Below are positions 10,515 through 22,883 of a DNA stretch of 64,000 nt, in pieces (within the stretch, counting starts at the first letter, position 1; the number at the start of each line of letters is the position of its first letter). The DNA comes from Sphingomonas sp. (lineage in GTDB: Bacteria > Pseudomonadota > Alphaproteobacteria > Sphingomonadales > Sphingomonadaceae). Made by a program: the position numbers and the translations under genes. The notes under the pieces were generated by a model. The model was not told where the DNA came from. It made no database searches and worked only from the letters and a program-made list of their open reading frames with translations. Location: positions 682,001 to 746,000 of the forward strand of contig NZ_JANINP010000006.1 of NCBI RefSeq assembly GCF_024508665.1, given 5' to 3'.

Positions 10515-12611
10515 ATGGCGAGTAAATGGTTGCGGATCGCGCTTATGGCCGGCCTAGCGCTTGGCGCAGCGCAGATCGGCCAGGCCCAGAATGCCGCCAA
10601 TGTCGATCACAAGCGCATGGTCGACGCCGATCGGACGCCCGGCGAATGGATGGGCCCCGGCCGCACCTATGACGAGCAGCGCTTCAGCCCGCTCAAGCAG
10701 ATCACTGACGCCAATGTCGGCACGCTCGGGCTCGCTTGGTATGCTGACCTCGCGGTCGATCGTGGGGTCGAGGCATCGCCGCTGATGATCGGTGGAGTGC
10801 TTTACAATATCGAGCCCTGGAACGTGACCGTCGCTTACGACGCGGCCACCGGAAAGGAATTGTGGCGCTATGATCCCAAGGTCGATCGCGACAAGGGCCG
10901 GCTAGCCTGCTGCGACATCGTGTCTCGCGGTCTCGCCGCCTGGCAAGGCAAGATCCTCATCGCCACGCTCGACGGCCGTCTGATCGCGCTGGATTCGAAA
11001 ACCGGCAAGCCCAAGTGGAGCGTCAATACCTTCGACAAGGTGTGGCCCTACACGATCACCGGGGCGCCGCGCGTGTTCAACGGCAAGGTGCTGATCGGCA
11101 ATGCCGGCGCGGAGGGCGCCGCGCGCGGTTATGTCACCGCCTATGACGTCAATAGCGGCAAACTGCTCTGGCGCTTCTACACCGTCCCTGGCGATCCTTC
11201 GAAGCCGCAGGCGAACGCGGCGCTGGAGATGGCGGTCAAGACCTGGAAGGGCGAATGGTGGACACGCGGCGGCGGCGGCACCGTCTGGGATTCGATCGTC
11301 TACGATCCCGATCTGGACCTGATCTATATCGGTGTCGGCAATGGCGGTCCCTGGGCGCAGGCCTATCGCAGCCCCGGCGGCGGCGATAATCTGTTTCTGT
11401 CATCGATCGTCGCGCTCAATGCCAAGACCGGCGAGTATGTCTGGCATTACCAGACCACGCCGGGCGACGAATGGGACTTCACCGCCACCCAATCGATGAT
11501 CCTCGCCGACCTCACGATCGACGGCAAGCGCCGCAAGGTGCTGATGCAGGCGCCGAAGAACGGCTTTTTCTACGTGCTCGATCGCACCAACGGCAAGCTG
11601 ATCTCCGGCCAGCCCTATGTCGCGATGAGCTGGGCCAACGGTATCGACATGGCGACCGGCCGCCCCAACGTGAATCCCGAAGCACATTACGGCGTGACGC
11701 CGGTCATGATCACCCCCGGTGCGGGCGGCGGGCATAACTGGAATCCGATGGCCTATAGCCCGGTCACCGGGCTGGCCTATTTTCCGGTTACCGAGATGTA
11801 CATGGCGTATGCGCTCAACCCGAATTTCAAGCAGACGCCGGGCAATATGAGCCAGCTCGGCATCGCCACCACGGGCTATGAGCTGAACCGCAAGGCGATC
11901 AACGACTATGCCGCCGCCAACAACAAGACGTGGCTGACCGCCTGGGATCCGGTCGCGCAGAAAGAGCGCTGGCGCGTACCCTATCCGGTGCGCGGTAGCG
12001 GCGGGTTGCTCGCCACCGCCGGCAACCTCGTGTTCCAGGGCACGGTCGGCGGCACGTTCGCGGCCTATCGCGCCGATACCGGCGCGAAGGTCTGGGAAAT
12101 GCCGGTTCAGCAGGTGCCGATCGCGGCACCGATCAGCTATATGGTGGGCGGCGTCCAATATATCGCGGTCAATGCCGGCTGGGGCGGGGGGCTCGCCCAT
12201 TCGACCAGCGCCAAATCGCTCGGCTTCCCGTTGTCGCCCTCGCCGCGGCTGTTGGTGTTCAAGCTTGGCGGCGCCGCGCAATTGCCGGCGATCAAGGGCA
12301 GCGGCCCCGAGCTCGTGCGGCCCGCCGAGACCAATGCCAGTCCCGAGACGATCGCCCGCGGCGAGTTGGTCTATGCCCAGCAGTGCTCAGCTTGCCACGG
12401 CGAGCAGGGGCGAGGCGGGGTCAAGGACCTGCGCCGGATGAGCCCGACGACGCATGACGAATTCCTCGACATCGTGCTTGGCGGCAAGCGCCGGGAAAAG
12501 GGAATGGCGAGCTTCGCCGACCTGGTTTCCAAGGCCGACGCCGAAGCGATCCACGCCTATCTGATTCACCGCGCCAATGAGGATTGGGCCAGGATTCAGG
12601 CCGGGGAATAG
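10515..12611 (+). CDS. PQQ-dependent quinohemoprotein dehydrogenase with C-terminal cytochrome c domain
   Basis: Signal peptide, PQQ propeller repeats, ACCDIVSRG vicinal Cys, C-terminal CSACHGEQGRGG haem c motif. Confidence 0.9.
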   Translation: MASKWLRIALMAGLALGAAQIGQAQNAANVDHKRMVDADRTPGEWMGPGRTYDEQRFSPLKQITDANVGTLGLAWYADLAVDRGVEASPLMIGGVLYNIEPWNVTVAYDAATGKELWRYDPKVDRDKGRLACCDIVSRGLAAWQGKILIATLDGRLIALDSKTGKPKWSVNTFDKVWPYTITGAPRVFNGKVLIGNAGAEGAARGYVTAYDVNSGKLLWRFYTVPGDPSKPQANAALEMAVKTWKGEWWTRGGGGTVWDSIVYDPDLDLIYIGVGNGGPWAQAYRSPGGGDNLFLSSIVALNAKTGEYVWHYQTTPGDEWDFTATQSMILADLTIDGKRRKVLMQAPKNGFFYVLDRTNGKLISGQPYVAMSWANGIDMATGRPNVNPEAHYGVTPVMITPGAGGGHNWNPMAYSPVTGLAYFPVTEMYMAYALNPNFKQTPGNMSQLGIATTGYELNRKAINDYAAANNKTWLTAWDPVAQKERWRVPYPVRGSGGLLATAGNLVFQGTVGGTFAAYRADTGAKVWEMPVQQVPIAAPISYMVGGVQYIAVNAGWGGGLAHSTSAKSLGFPLSPSPRLLVFKLGGAAQLPAIKGSGPELVRPAETNASPETIARGELVYAQQCSACHGEQGRGGVKDLRRMSPTTHDEFLDIVLGGKRREKGMASFADLVSKADAEAIHAYLIHRANEDWARIQAGE

Positions 12612-12623
12612 GCGCCCGCGGGC

Positions 12624-12761
12624 TAGAGTTTGTTTCAGCGGAGCTGAAACGATTGCGGTACCAGCCCGCTCCCTCACCCGACCTCCCATAGCATATCCTG
12701 ATTGGGAGGCCGGGTGGGGGAGCGGGCCGGCGCTGACTCAGCCAAGCTGAAAACAACTCTA
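12624..12761. repeat. Nested inverted-repeat element (MITE/REP-like) between convergent genes
   Basis: Outer arms TAGAGTTTGTTTCAGC (12624-12639) and GCTGAAAACAACTCTA (12746-12761); inner 24-bp arms CCCGCTCCCTCACCCGACCTCCCA and TGGGAGGCCGGGTGGGGGAGCGGG. Confidence 0.6.
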
Positions 12762-13622
12762 ATTCCGGAACACCACCGTCTTGGCACCATTGAGCAGCAC
12801 GCGGTCTTCCAGGTGGAGCTTGACCGCCTGCGCCAGCACGCGTCGCTCGATGTCGCGGCCCTTTGCCACCAGCGCGTCCGGGCGGTCGGCATGGGTGATG
12901 GGCTCGACATCCTGCGCGATGATCGGGCCTTCGTCGAGGTCCGAGGTGACGTAGTGCGCCGTCGCGCCGATCATCTTGACGCCGCGGGCATAGGCCTGGT
13001 GATAGGGCTTGGCGCCCTTGAAACCGGGCAGGAAGCTGTGATGGATGTTGATACAGCGGCCTGACAGATAGGCGGCCATGTCGTTCGACAATATCTGCAT
13101 GTAGCGGGCGAGCACGACCAATTCGGCACCGGTCTCCTCGATCAGCGCCTTGATCCGCGCTTCCTGCGCTGCCTTGGTGGCGGCGTCGACCGGCAGGTGA
13201 TGGAACGGTAAATCCTCGATCAATGGCGTCGCCAATGCCTCGCAGGGATGGTTCGAGACGATGCCGACAATATCCATCTCGAGATCGCCCGTGCGTCGGC
13301 GATAGAGCAGGTCGACCAGGCAGTGATCGAATTTCGAGACCAGGATCAGCGTCCGGCGGCGTTCGGCCCGAAGCCGCATTTGCCACTCTATTTCGAACCT
13401 GTGCGCGAGCGGCGCGAACTCGCGCTGGACCTGTTCGTAGCGGATCGCACCGCTCAGCGCGAATTCGACCCGCATGAAAAAGCGTCCGGTTTCGGCATCG
13501 TCGAACTGCTGCGCCTCGAGGATATTCCCGCCCCTTTCGGCAAGGAAGTTCGAGATCGCGGCGACGATGCCGGGGCGGTCGAGGCACGAGAGGGTGAGAA
13601 GGTAGGAATCGTTGATGGTCAT
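12759..13622 (-). CDS. purU: Formyltetrahydrofolate deformylase
   Basis: ACT N-terminus ([35 protein letters not shown]) plus formyl transferase domain ([36 protein letters not shown]). Confidence 0.93.
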   Translation of the reverse strand: MTINDSYLLTLSCLDRPGIVAAISNFLAERGGNILEAQQFDDAETGRFFMRVEFALSGAIRYEQVQREFAPLAHRFEIEWQMRLRAERRRTLILVSKFDHCLVDLLYRRRTGDLEMDIVGIVSNHPCEALATPLIEDLPFHHLPVDAATKAAQEARIKALIEETGAELVVLARYMQILSNDMAAYLSGRCINIHHSFLPGFKGAKPYHQAYARGVKMIGATAHYVTSDLDEGPIIAQDVEPITHADRPDALVAKGRDIERRVLAQAVKLHLEDRVLLNGAKTVVFRN

Positions 13623-14557
13623 TCGGTCACCTGGAAACCAGAAGCTGAGCCACGCAGATGGAATGCGCCGGAGGCAACCGATCCCATCCACTGCGCGGTC
13701 CGGTCGAGGCCGCCGAAGGGAAACAGATGGAAGCCCATCGGCTGAAGCTCGCGATAGGCCGATGTTTCGGCGAGATCGCGGATGATCGGATCGGGCGCGG
13801 TTTCGCTGAGCAGTCTCGCGATCGACGATCCGCGCGTGATCAGCGCCTTGGCCGACGTCCCCACGCCACAGATCGCGGCAAAGCGCAGCAGCGTGCGGAT
13901 GCCGGCGGGGCCGGCAAGGCCGATGCGCACCGGCACGTCGGCATTGCGCCGGCGGAAAGCGATCATCCAGCGCAGGATCGGGTCCGCGTCGAAACAGAAT
14001 TGGGTAATTACGCCCGGCGTCATCCCAAGGCTACGAATGGTTTCGATCTTGGCATCGAGGGTCGCGTCGAGCGTCGTCTGGTCGACCTTGGGATGCCCCT
14101 CGGGATAACCGCCGAGCCAGATATGCCGCAGCGCCGCTTGCCTGAACGCAGGGCTGGCGATCAGCGCGGCGCTGTCGTCGAACGGGCCGCTCGCCTGATT
14201 CACATCGCCACTGATCACCAGCAATTGCGTGACCCCGGCGCCGTCGCACAGCCGGCCGAGCAAATGCTGGAGATGGTCGTGGCTGGTCACCATCCGCGCG
14301 GCGATGTGCGGCACCGGTTCGAACCCGGCGTCGCGCAACTTGCGCGAAGCAATGACGCGATTGTCATCATCGTCGGCGGGCAGCCAGGTCACCGATACGC
14401 GCGTGCCGGGCGCCAGCCGGGCGATCGCCGCGTCGATCCCCTTGTCGTCGCGCGCGGAGACTTCGTACGAAGCCTCGCGCGCGAGATCGACGATGCGCTC
14501 GCGCACGGTGTCGGCCGGATCGGCGGCGCTGGACGGCGCCGTGAGCGAGCTTTGCAT
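13619..14557 (-). CDS. metF: Methylenetetrahydrofolate reductase family protein
   Basis: TIM-barrel MTHFR-like: [78 protein letters not shown]; overlaps purU by ATGA. Confidence 0.8.
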   Translation of the reverse strand: MQSSLTAPSSAADPADTVRERIVDLAREASYEVSARDDKGIDAAIARLAPGTRVSVTWLPADDDDNRVIASRKLRDAGFEPVPHIAARMVTSHDHLQHLLGRLCDGAGVTQLLVISGDVNQASGPFDDSAALIASPAFRQAALRHIWLGGYPEGHPKVDQTTLDATLDAKIETIRSLGMTPGVITQFCFDADPILRWMIAFRRRNADVPVRIGLAGPAGIRTLLRFAAICGVGTSAKALITRGSSIARLLSETAPDPIIRDLAETSAYRELQPMGFHLFPFGGLDRTAQWMGSVASGAFHLRGSASGFQVTE

Positions 14558-14567
14558 CGACGCAGCC

Positions 14568-15974
14568 TCAATACCGATAATGATCGGGCTTGAACGGTCC
14601 TTCGACCGGCACGCCGATATAGTCGGCCTGCTTCTGGGAGAGCTTGGTCAGCTTCACGCCGAGTTTCTCGAGGTGGAGTTCGGCGACCTTCTCGTCGAGG
14701 TGCTTGGGGAGCACGTAGACGTCGTTCTTGTACTGGTCGGCCTTGGTGAACAGCTCGATCTGCGCCAGCGTCTGGTTGGTGAACGACGAGGACATCACGA
14801 ACGACGGGTGGCCGGTCGCGTTGCCCAGGTTCACCAGCCGGCCCTTGGACAGGATGATGATCTGCTTGCCGTCAGGGAACTCGACCAGGTCGACCTGCGG
14901 CTTCACTTCGGTCCACTTGTAGTTCGACAAAGCCGCGATCTGGATCTCGCTGTCGAAGTGACCGATGTTGCAGACGATCGCCATGTTCTTCATGGCGCGC
15001 ATGTGATCGGCGGTGATCACATCGGCATTGCCGGTCGCGGTGCAGAAGATGTCGGCGCGGGTCACCGCTTCCTCCATCGTCACCACCTCATAGCCTTCCA
15101 TCGCCGCCTGCAGCGCGCAGATCGGGTCGATCTCGGTTACCAGCACGCGGGCGCCGCCATTGCGCAGCGAGGCGGCCGAGCCCTTGCCGACGTCACCGAA
15201 GCCGGCAACGCAGGCAACCTTGCCGGCGAGCATCACGTCGGTGCCGCGACGGATCGCGTCGACGAGCGATTCCTTGCAGCCATAGAGATTGTCGAACTTC
15301 GACTTGGTCACGCTGTCGTTGACGTTGATCGCCGGGAACGGCAGCTCGCCCTTCTTGGCGATCGCATAGAGGCGATGGACACCGGTCGTGGTCTCTTCCG
15401 ACACGCCCTTGATGTTCTTGACCGTCTCGGTGAGGTAGCCGGGCTTGCGCTTGATGAATTCCTTCACCGCGCGCTGCATCTCGATCTCTTCCTCATTCTC
15501 GGGCTCGGCGAACGACTGGCCGGCCTCGAGCTTGGCGCCCCACAGAGCGAACATCGTCGCGTCGCCGCCATCGTCGAGGATCATGTTGCAGGTCTCGTCC
15601 CCCCAATCGAAGATCGAGCCGACATAGTCCCAATATTCGGCCAGGCTCTCGCCCTTGACCGCGAACACCGGAACGCCCGACGCGGCGATCGCGGCAGCGG
15701 CATGGTCCTGGGTCGAGAAGATGTTGCAGGTCGCCCAGCGCACCTTGGCGCCCAAAGCGGTCAGCGTCTCGATCAACACCGCGGTCTGGATCGTCATGTG
15801 CAGCGAACCCGTGATCCGCGCGCCCTTCAACGGCTGCGACGCCCCGAACTCCTGGCGCAGCGCCATCAGCCCCGGCATCTCGGTCTCGGCAATGTTGATC
15901 TCCGCTCGCCCGAAATCGGCAAGCGATAGGTCCTTCACGACATAATCGGTCGTACGGTCGAGCACGGTGGCCAT
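14568..15974 (-). CDS. ahcY: Adenosylhomocysteinase
   Basis: Full-length SAHH signatures: [67 protein letters not shown]-terminal [10 protein letters not shown]. Confidence 0.97.
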   Translation of the reverse strand: MATVLDRTTDYVVKDLSLADFGRAEINIAETEMPGLMALRQEFGASQPLKGARITGSLHMTIQTAVLIETLTALGAKVRWATCNIFSTQDHAAAAIAASGVPVFAVKGESLAEYWDYVGSIFDWGDETCNMILDDGGDATMFALWGAKLEAGQSFAEPENEEEIEMQRAVKEFIKRKPGYLTETVKNIKGVSEETTTGVHRLYAIAKKGELPFPAINVNDSVTKSKFDNLYGCKESLVDAIRRGTDVMLAGKVACVAGFGDVGKGSAASLRNGGARVLVTEIDPICALQAAMEGYEVVTMEEAVTRADIFCTATGNADVITADHMRAMKNMAIVCNIGHFDSEIQIAALSNYKWTEVKPQVDLVEFPDGKQIIILSKGRLVNLGNATGHPSFVMSSSFTNQTLAQIELFTKADQYKNDVYVLPKHLDEKVAELHLEKLGVKLTKLSQKQADYIGVPVEGPFKPDHYRY

Positions 15975-15998
15975 AAATCTATCCTCGAAAATTGGGGT

Positions 15999-17216
<1,218 letters not shown>

Positions 17217-17251
17217 CAGGCTCCCCCTTTTTGTGGACGTTTTCGGACGGT

Positions 17252-18454
17252 TCAGGCCGCGGTCGGATTGCGGCTGATCACGTAGCTCTCGTCGTTGAAC
17301 CAGAGCTCGCCGTTCTTGCGCAGGACCTTGCGCGTGGCTTCGAGATAGAGGGGCTTGCTCATCGCCTCGCCGAGGCGTTCGTCGTCGATCTGCGCGACAT
17401 AGGTCGCGGCGTTCCAGGCGGCGAGCAACGTCGAGGTGCCGATCGAGGCGCTCTCGCTGTCGATCTCGTCGGGCAGCGTGTGCATCTCGTAACGGAACAG
17501 AGCCTCCGAACTGGGCAGCGGATCGAAGCGGAAATTGACGGCGTCCGGGCCCATTGCTTGTCTGGTCGCCTCCAGCAGCGCGTGGCGCGAGGTGGTGAAC
17601 GGATCCTCGCCCGGCCAGACGGTCTGGACGATCTCGAGACCCGGATCGTTGCCGGCAGAGTGGATGCCGAGCAGGCGGCCATTGGGACGCAGCGCGCGGG
17701 CGAGCGGGGCGAGCACGCGCTTGGCCTTGAAGTCGGTCGCGGCGCTCAGGCGGAACGGTTGGCTGGCAATGACCAGGTCGTAATCAGCAACCGGCTCATC
17801 CTTCTGCGGGATCACGTCGGCGAGCATGAACGCGCAATCCTCGCGGTACAGGATCAAAGTCGTCGGCGTCTCGGGGATCAGGCTGCCGGTTTTCTCGGAG
17901 ACCCTGGTCTTCCAGTTCCGCGCCAGGAACGGCTGCAGCTCGAGGATCTGGCGCTCGAACTCGGCAGTGGTGTTGCCCTTGAGCGCGACAGCCTTCCACG
18001 TCATCGCGGCGCGCGCCTCGGGCTTGGTCGGCATCAGGTTTGGCGCTTCGGCGTAGGAAATGTTGGTCAGCGCGAGCACCGTCTCCGGATGTTCGAAGAA
18101 GCGATCAGGCATCTTGTCGAGCGTCAGGCGAACGTCCTCGAGGCTGATCTCCTTGCCGGCGATGAGGAAGGGAAAGCGCGGATAGGCTTCGTGCATCGAG
18201 CGCATCACCCGCGCCAGGACCGTGCCGTCGCCCATGCCGGCGTCGAAGAAGCGGACCGCGGGCGGCGCCGGCTTTAGCTTCTTGAGTTCGCGCGCGACGC
18301 GCTCGGCGACGACCCATTTCTCGGAGCAGGTATTGACGAACATCAGATATTTCTGGCGGTTGTCGTAGAACCTGAAATTCTGTTCGGACGACTGTGCCTC
18401 GGGTTCGGGCGCCACGATGGCAACCGCATTACGTTCCGCACTGATCGCCGCCAT
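17252..18454 (-). CDS. SAM-dependent methyltransferase-like protein
   Basis: [37 protein letters not shown] motif-I-like region; same strand and close spacing to metK. Start chosen at MAAISAERN. Confidence 0.55.
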   Translation of the reverse strand: MAAISAERNAVAIVAPEPEAQSSEQNFRFYDNRQKYLMFVNTCSEKWVVAERVARELKKLKPAPPAVRFFDAGMGDGTVLARVMRSMHEAYPRFPFLIAGKEISLEDVRLTLDKMPDRFFEHPETVLALTNISYAEAPNLMPTKPEARAAMTWKAVALKGNTTAEFERQILELQPFLARNWKTRVSEKTGSLIPETPTTLILYREDCAFMLADVIPQKDEPVADYDLVIASQPFRLSAATDFKAKRVLAPLARALRPNGRLLGIHSAGNDPGLEIVQTVWPGEDPFTTSRHALLEATRQAMGPDAVNFRFDPLPSSEALFRYEMHTLPDEIDSESASIGTSTLLAAWNAATYVAQIDDERLGEAMSKPLYLEATRKVLRKNGELWFNDESYVISRNPTAA

Positions 18455-18939
18455 CAAGGGCTCCTCTTCCATTTCCGCTGGCGTCCCCCGACGATCTGTC
18501 GGGCGCTGTTGGAGAGGGTGATGTCGGCGGCGGCCGCGCGGATAAACCACAATCGGTCCCACGGCTTGGCATGGGCAGCTTCCCACTTTTGTGAGAGCAG
18601 GCAGGCGACCCGGTTGCGGGCACTTCACTCAAATCGGCCGCCATCGACCGGCGGCGCAGCGGCAGCGGGGGCGTCGGCGCCTTCGGCAAGGGCACCCCAA
18701 TCGACAGTTGACGACGAGGCCAGTCCACTAGATGCTTGGCAACATGACCGAGCGCTCGACCGGAACGGCTTCCTCGCATTGCTTCGCCGAAGCAGGGATG
18801 TTGCGCGTCTCGTATCCGGGCATCGTCGCCAATCACCCTCGCGCCTGCGCTGCGCCATAGTCGGACCTTAGTTCCACCCGACCATGACCCGCAGCCCCGT
18901 CGAGCCCTCGATGGGGCTTTTTCATTTCCGGATCTCAAG

Positions 18940-20346
18940 ATGCTCCTGACCATCACGACCACGCATCAGCCCGCGACCGATCTCGGCTTCTTGCTGATGA
19001 AGCACCCTGACAATGTGCATTCGGTCGAGCTCAGTTTCGGCAAGGCGACGCTCTTCTATCCGGAGGCGAGCGAGGAGCAGTGCACGGCCGCGATCACGCT
19101 CGAAGTCGATCCTGTCGAGCTGGTGCGCGGCAAGGGCAGCACCGAGGAGCAATATGTCAACGATCGACCCTATGCGGCGTCGTCGCTGCTGTCCGTCGCC
19201 TTGGGGCGCTTGCTCAACACCGCGATGGGCGGGCGTTCGAAGCTTCGACAGGAATTGGCCGATCAACCGATCCCGCTGGAGGCGACGATCACACCGCTGC
19301 CCGCCCGCGGCGCGGCCGATCTGTTGTCCAAGCTTTTCGAGCCCCTCGGCTATGCCGTCGACGCGACGCCGATCCCGCTCGACCCCGCGCACCCTGATTG
19401 GGGCGACAGCCCCTATGTGTCGCTCAAGCTGACGGGCCAGGTGCGGCTCGCTGCGCTGCTTACCCACCTGTTCGTGCTGATCCCGGTACTCGACAACAAC
19501 AAGCACTATTATGTCGGCGAGGCCGAGGTGGAGAAGCTGCTGCGCAAGGGCGAGGGGTGGCTGGAGGCGCACCCCGCTCGCGAGTTGATCGTGCGGCGCT
19601 ATCTGCGTGGCTTCGGTGGTCTGATGCGTCAGGCTCGGAAGCTGCTCGACGAGCGGGTCGAGGCTGACGAACCCGAGGAGCATGCCGCCCGCGATGCCGC
19701 CGAGGAAGCGATCGAAAAGCCGATCCGCCTGAACGACCAGCGGATGGAACGAGTGGTTGCGCTGATACGCGAATTGGGGGCGCAGAGCCTGCTCGACCTT
19801 GGCTGTGGCGAGGGCCGGCTTTTGCGCGAGCTTCTCAAAGTGCCAGGGCTCAGCAAGATCACTGGTGTCGAGGTCGCGCCGCGCGTGCTGGCGGGAGCCG
19901 CCGACCGCCTCAGGCTCGACTATATGCCGGACATGAAGCGCCAGCGGATCGAGCTACTCCAGGGCTCGCTGGTCTATCGCGATGATCGTCTGAAGGGGTT
20001 CGATGCGGCCGCAGTGATCGAGGTGATCGAGCACATGGAAGCTGAACGACTGCCGGCGTTTGAAGCAGCGGTGTTCGGCCATGCGCGGCCGGGCGCGGTG
20101 ATCGTGACCACGCCGAACCGCGAATACAATACGCTATTCGAGAGCATGAAGCCGGATGCGATGCGCCATCCCGACCATCGCTTCGAATGGACCCGCGATG
20201 AGTTCCGTCACTGGGCCGAAAGCGTCGGGCTCGCCTATGGCTACGCGGTGCGCTTCGACGGCATCGGCAGCGAGGATGCGACCCATGGCCATCCCACGCA
20301 GGTGGCGGTGTTCACGCGCACCGACGAAGCGAGGGTCGCGGCATGA
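18940..20346 (+). CDS. hen1: 3'-terminal RNA ribose 2'-O-methyltransferase Hen1
   Basis: N-terminal bacterial Hen1 domain (LGFLLMKHPDNVHSVELSFGKATLFYPEA) and C-terminal methyltransferase (LLDLGCGEGRLLREL, EVIEHMEAERL, TTPNREYN). Confidence 0.93.
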   Translation: MLLTITTTHQPATDLGFLLMKHPDNVHSVELSFGKATLFYPEASEEQCTAAITLEVDPVELVRGKGSTEEQYVNDRPYAASSLLSVALGRLLNTAMGGRSKLRQELADQPIPLEATITPLPARGAADLLSKLFEPLGYAVDATPIPLDPAHPDWGDSPYVSLKLTGQVRLAALLTHLFVLIPVLDNNKHYYVGEAEVEKLLRKGEGWLEAHPARELIVRRYLRGFGGLMRQARKLLDERVEADEPEEHAARDAAEEAIEKPIRLNDQRMERVVALIRELGAQSLLDLGCGEGRLLRELLKVPGLSKITGVEVAPRVLAGAADRLRLDYMPDMKRQRIELLQGSLVYRDDRLKGFDAAAVIEVIEHMEAERLPAFEAAVFGHARPGAVIVTTPNREYNTLFESMKPDAMRHPDHRFEWTRDEFRHWAESVGLAYGYAVRFDGIGSEDATHGHPTQVAVFTRTDEARVAA

Positions 20347-22883
20347 AGATCGAGATCCCCGAATTCGCGCTCGTGCTTCTCGTCGGTGCCTCGGGCAGCG
20401 GCAAGTCGAGTTTTGCCGCCAAGCACTTCCTGCCGACCGAGGTGATCTCATCGGACCGGATGCGCGGCTGGGTGGCTGACGACGAGAACGACCAGGCGGC
20501 GACTGGCGATGCCTTCGACGTGCTCCATTACCTGATGGAGAAGCGGCTGAAGGCGCGTCGCTTCACCGTGATCGATGCGACCAACGTCCAGCCGGAATCG
20601 CGCAAGCCGCTGATCGCGCTCGCACGCAAGTGGCACGCACTCGCCGTCGCGATCGTGTTCGATGTGCCCGAGGACATCGCGGTCGCGCGCAATGCCGCGC
20701 GCCCCGACCGTCAGTTCGGCCCCGGTCCGGTTCGGCGCCATATCCAGAGCCTCAAGCGGTCGTTCGGCGGTTTGAACCGCGAGGGGCTGCGCTACGTCCA
20801 TCGCCTGCGCTCGGTCGAGGAAATCGACGCGGTCGAGATCGTCCGAACCAAGCTGTGGACCGACCGCCGCGACGAGCTGGGGCCGTTCGACATCATTGGC
20901 GACGTTCACGGCTGCGCCGATGAACTCGAAACGCTGTTGCGCGACCTTGGCTATGCGGTCGCGTGGGACGGTAAGCGGGTCACCGTCACCCCGCCCGAGG
21001 GCCGCCGTGCGATATTTGTCGGCGACCTGGTCGACCGCGGCCCGCGTTCGCCCGATGTGCTCAGGATCGCCAAGCACATGCTCGATGCGGGCACCGCCCT
21101 GGCCGTGGTCGGAAACCATGACGACAAGCTCAAGCGCCATCTCGACGGTCGTAACGTCAAGCTGAGTCATGGTCTGGCCGAGACCGTCGAACAGTTGGCG
21201 CAGGAGCCGCCCGAGTTCGCCGCCGAGATGCGCAAGTGGCTCGACGGCCTGATCAGCCATTATGTGCTCGACGGCGGCAAGCTGGTCGTCGCCCATGCCG
21301 GCGTGAAGGAGGAGATGCAGGGCCGCGCATCGGGCGCGGTGCGCAGCTTCTGCATGTATGGCGAGACGACCGGCGAGATCGACGAGTTCGGCTTGCCGGT
21401 GCGCTGGGACTGGGCCGCCGACTATAAGGGCAAGGCGAAGGTGGTATACGGCCACACGCCGGCGCTCGAGGCGAATTGGGTGAACGGTACGATCTGTATC
21501 GACACGGGATGCGTGTTCGGTGGCAAACTGACCGCGCTACGCTACCCCGAGCTCGATCTGGTCTCGGTGCCGGCGGCACGCGCCTATTACGAGCCGATCC
21601 GCCCTTTGGAGGCGCCGGCGGCCGACACCGGCCTTGGCCAGCATCAGCTCAATCTTGCCGACGTGCTAGGCAAGCAGGCGATCGAAACGCGCCTCTATGG
21701 CTTCGTTACCGTCCGCGAGGACAATGCCGCTGCGGCGCTCGAGGTCATGAGCCGATATGCCGTCGATCCCCGCTGGCTGATCCATCTGCCGCCGACCATG
21801 TCGCCCGCCGAAACCACCGCCATGGACGGCTGGCTCGAGCGACCCGAGGAAGCCTTCGCCTATTACGGCGGCAAGGGTGTTAAGGCGCTCGTCGCCGAGG
21901 AAAAGCATATGGGATCGCGTGCGCTGGTCGTGCTCGCGCGCAACCAGAGCGTGGCCGAGAAACGCTTCGGCGTGCATGACGGCGCGCGCGGTGTGATCGT
22001 GACACGCACTGGGCGCAGGTTCTTCAACGACGCAGCGCTCGAAGCTGCTGCGTTGCACCGCGTCGACGCCGCCATGGAGGCGTCTGGCCTGTGGCACGAA
22101 CTTGGCACCGACTGGGTGCTGTGGGACAGCGAAATCCTGCCGTGGAGCATGAAGGCCGGTTCGCTGGTCCGCGGGCAATATGCGGCCGTCGGAGCAGCCG
22201 CGATCTCCGGACTGGATGCGGTATCGCAAGCACTTGCCGCTGCTTGGGCAAGGGGTGTGGCTGTCGGCGAGCTTGCCGATATGACAGCCGCGCGGCTCAA
22301 CGACGCGCTACGCTACCGCGCGGCCTACAACCGCTACGTTGCGCCGTTCGCCGGCATTGATGATCTGCGCATCGCTCCTTTCCATCTTCTCGCCAGCGAA
22401 GGCGCGGTGCACAGCGACAAGGACCACCTCTGGCACATGGCGGCAGCGCATAAGCTCGCTGCGGCGGACCCCGCGCTGCTTCTTGCGACCGCCTTTCGAC
22501 GGATCGATCTGGATGATCCAATGCAGGTGGCCGATGCCGTTGCCTGGTGGGAAGCAATGACGGAGGCCGGCGGCGAGGGTATGGTGGTGAAACCGCTCGA
22601 CTTCGTCGCGCGCGGCCAGAAGGGGATTCTCCAGCCCGCCATCAAATGCCGTGGCCGCGAGTATCTGAGAATCATCTACGGCCCGGACTACGATCGACCG
22701 GAGAGCCTGGATCGCCTGAAGAAACGTGGGCTCGGTCACAAGCGTTCCATGGCAATGCGTGAGTTCGCGCTGGGGATGGAGGCGCTCCATCGCTTCGTCG
22801 AACACGCGCCGCTGACGCGCGTGCACCAATGTGTGTTCGGTGTCTTGGCGATGGAGAGCGAGCCGGTCGACCCCCGGCTTTGA
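20343..22883 (+). CDS. pnkp: Polynucleotide kinase-phosphatase-ligase Pnkp
   Basis: Kinase P-loop LLVGASGSGKSSFAAKHF, metallophosphatase (DIIGDVHGCADELETLL, FVGDLVDRGPRSPDV, VVGNHDDKL), ligase-like C-terminus (EEKHMGSRALVVLARN, GEGMVVKP); overlaps hen1. Confidence 0.95.
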   Translation: MKIEIPEFALVLLVGASGSGKSSFAAKHFLPTEVISSDRMRGWVADDENDQAATGDAFDVLHYLMEKRLKARRFTVIDATNVQPESRKPLIALARKWHALAVAIVFDVPEDIAVARNAARPDRQFGPGPVRRHIQSLKRSFGGLNREGLRYVHRLRSVEEIDAVEIVRTKLWTDRRDELGPFDIIGDVHGCADELETLLRDLGYAVAWDGKRVTVTPPEGRRAIFVGDLVDRGPRSPDVLRIAKHMLDAGTALAVVGNHDDKLKRHLDGRNVKLSHGLAETVEQLAQEPPEFAAEMRKWLDGLISHYVLDGGKLVVAHAGVKEEMQGRASGAVRSFCMYGETTGEIDEFGLPVRWDWAADYKGKAKVVYGHTPALEANWVNGTICIDTGCVFGGKLTALRYPELDLVSVPAARAYYEPIRPLEAPAADTGLGQHQLNLADVLGKQAIETRLYGFVTVREDNAAAALEVMSRYAVDPRWLIHLPPTMSPAETTAMDGWLERPEEAFAYYGGKGVKALVAEEKHMGSRALVVLARNQSVAEKRFGVHDGARGVIVTRTGRRFFNDAALEAAALHRVDAAMEASGLWHELGTDWVLWDSEILPWSMKAGSLVRGQYAAVGAAAISGLDAVSQALAAAWARGVAVGELADMTAARLNDALRYRAAYNRYVAPFAGIDDLRIAPFHLLASEGAVHSDKDHLWHMAAAHKLAAADPALLLATAFRRIDLDDPMQVADAVAWWEAMTEAGGEGMVVKPLDFVARGQKGILQPAIKCRGREYLRIIYGPDYDRPESLDRLKKRGLGHKRSMAMREFALGMEALHRFVEHAPLTRVHQCVFGVLAMESEPVDPRL

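Noticed and set aside
18455-18640. SAM/SAH riboswitch in the leader of the metK-containing operon
   Set aside because: I could not match the leader to SAM-II or SAH consensus by eye; a covariance-model search would be needed.
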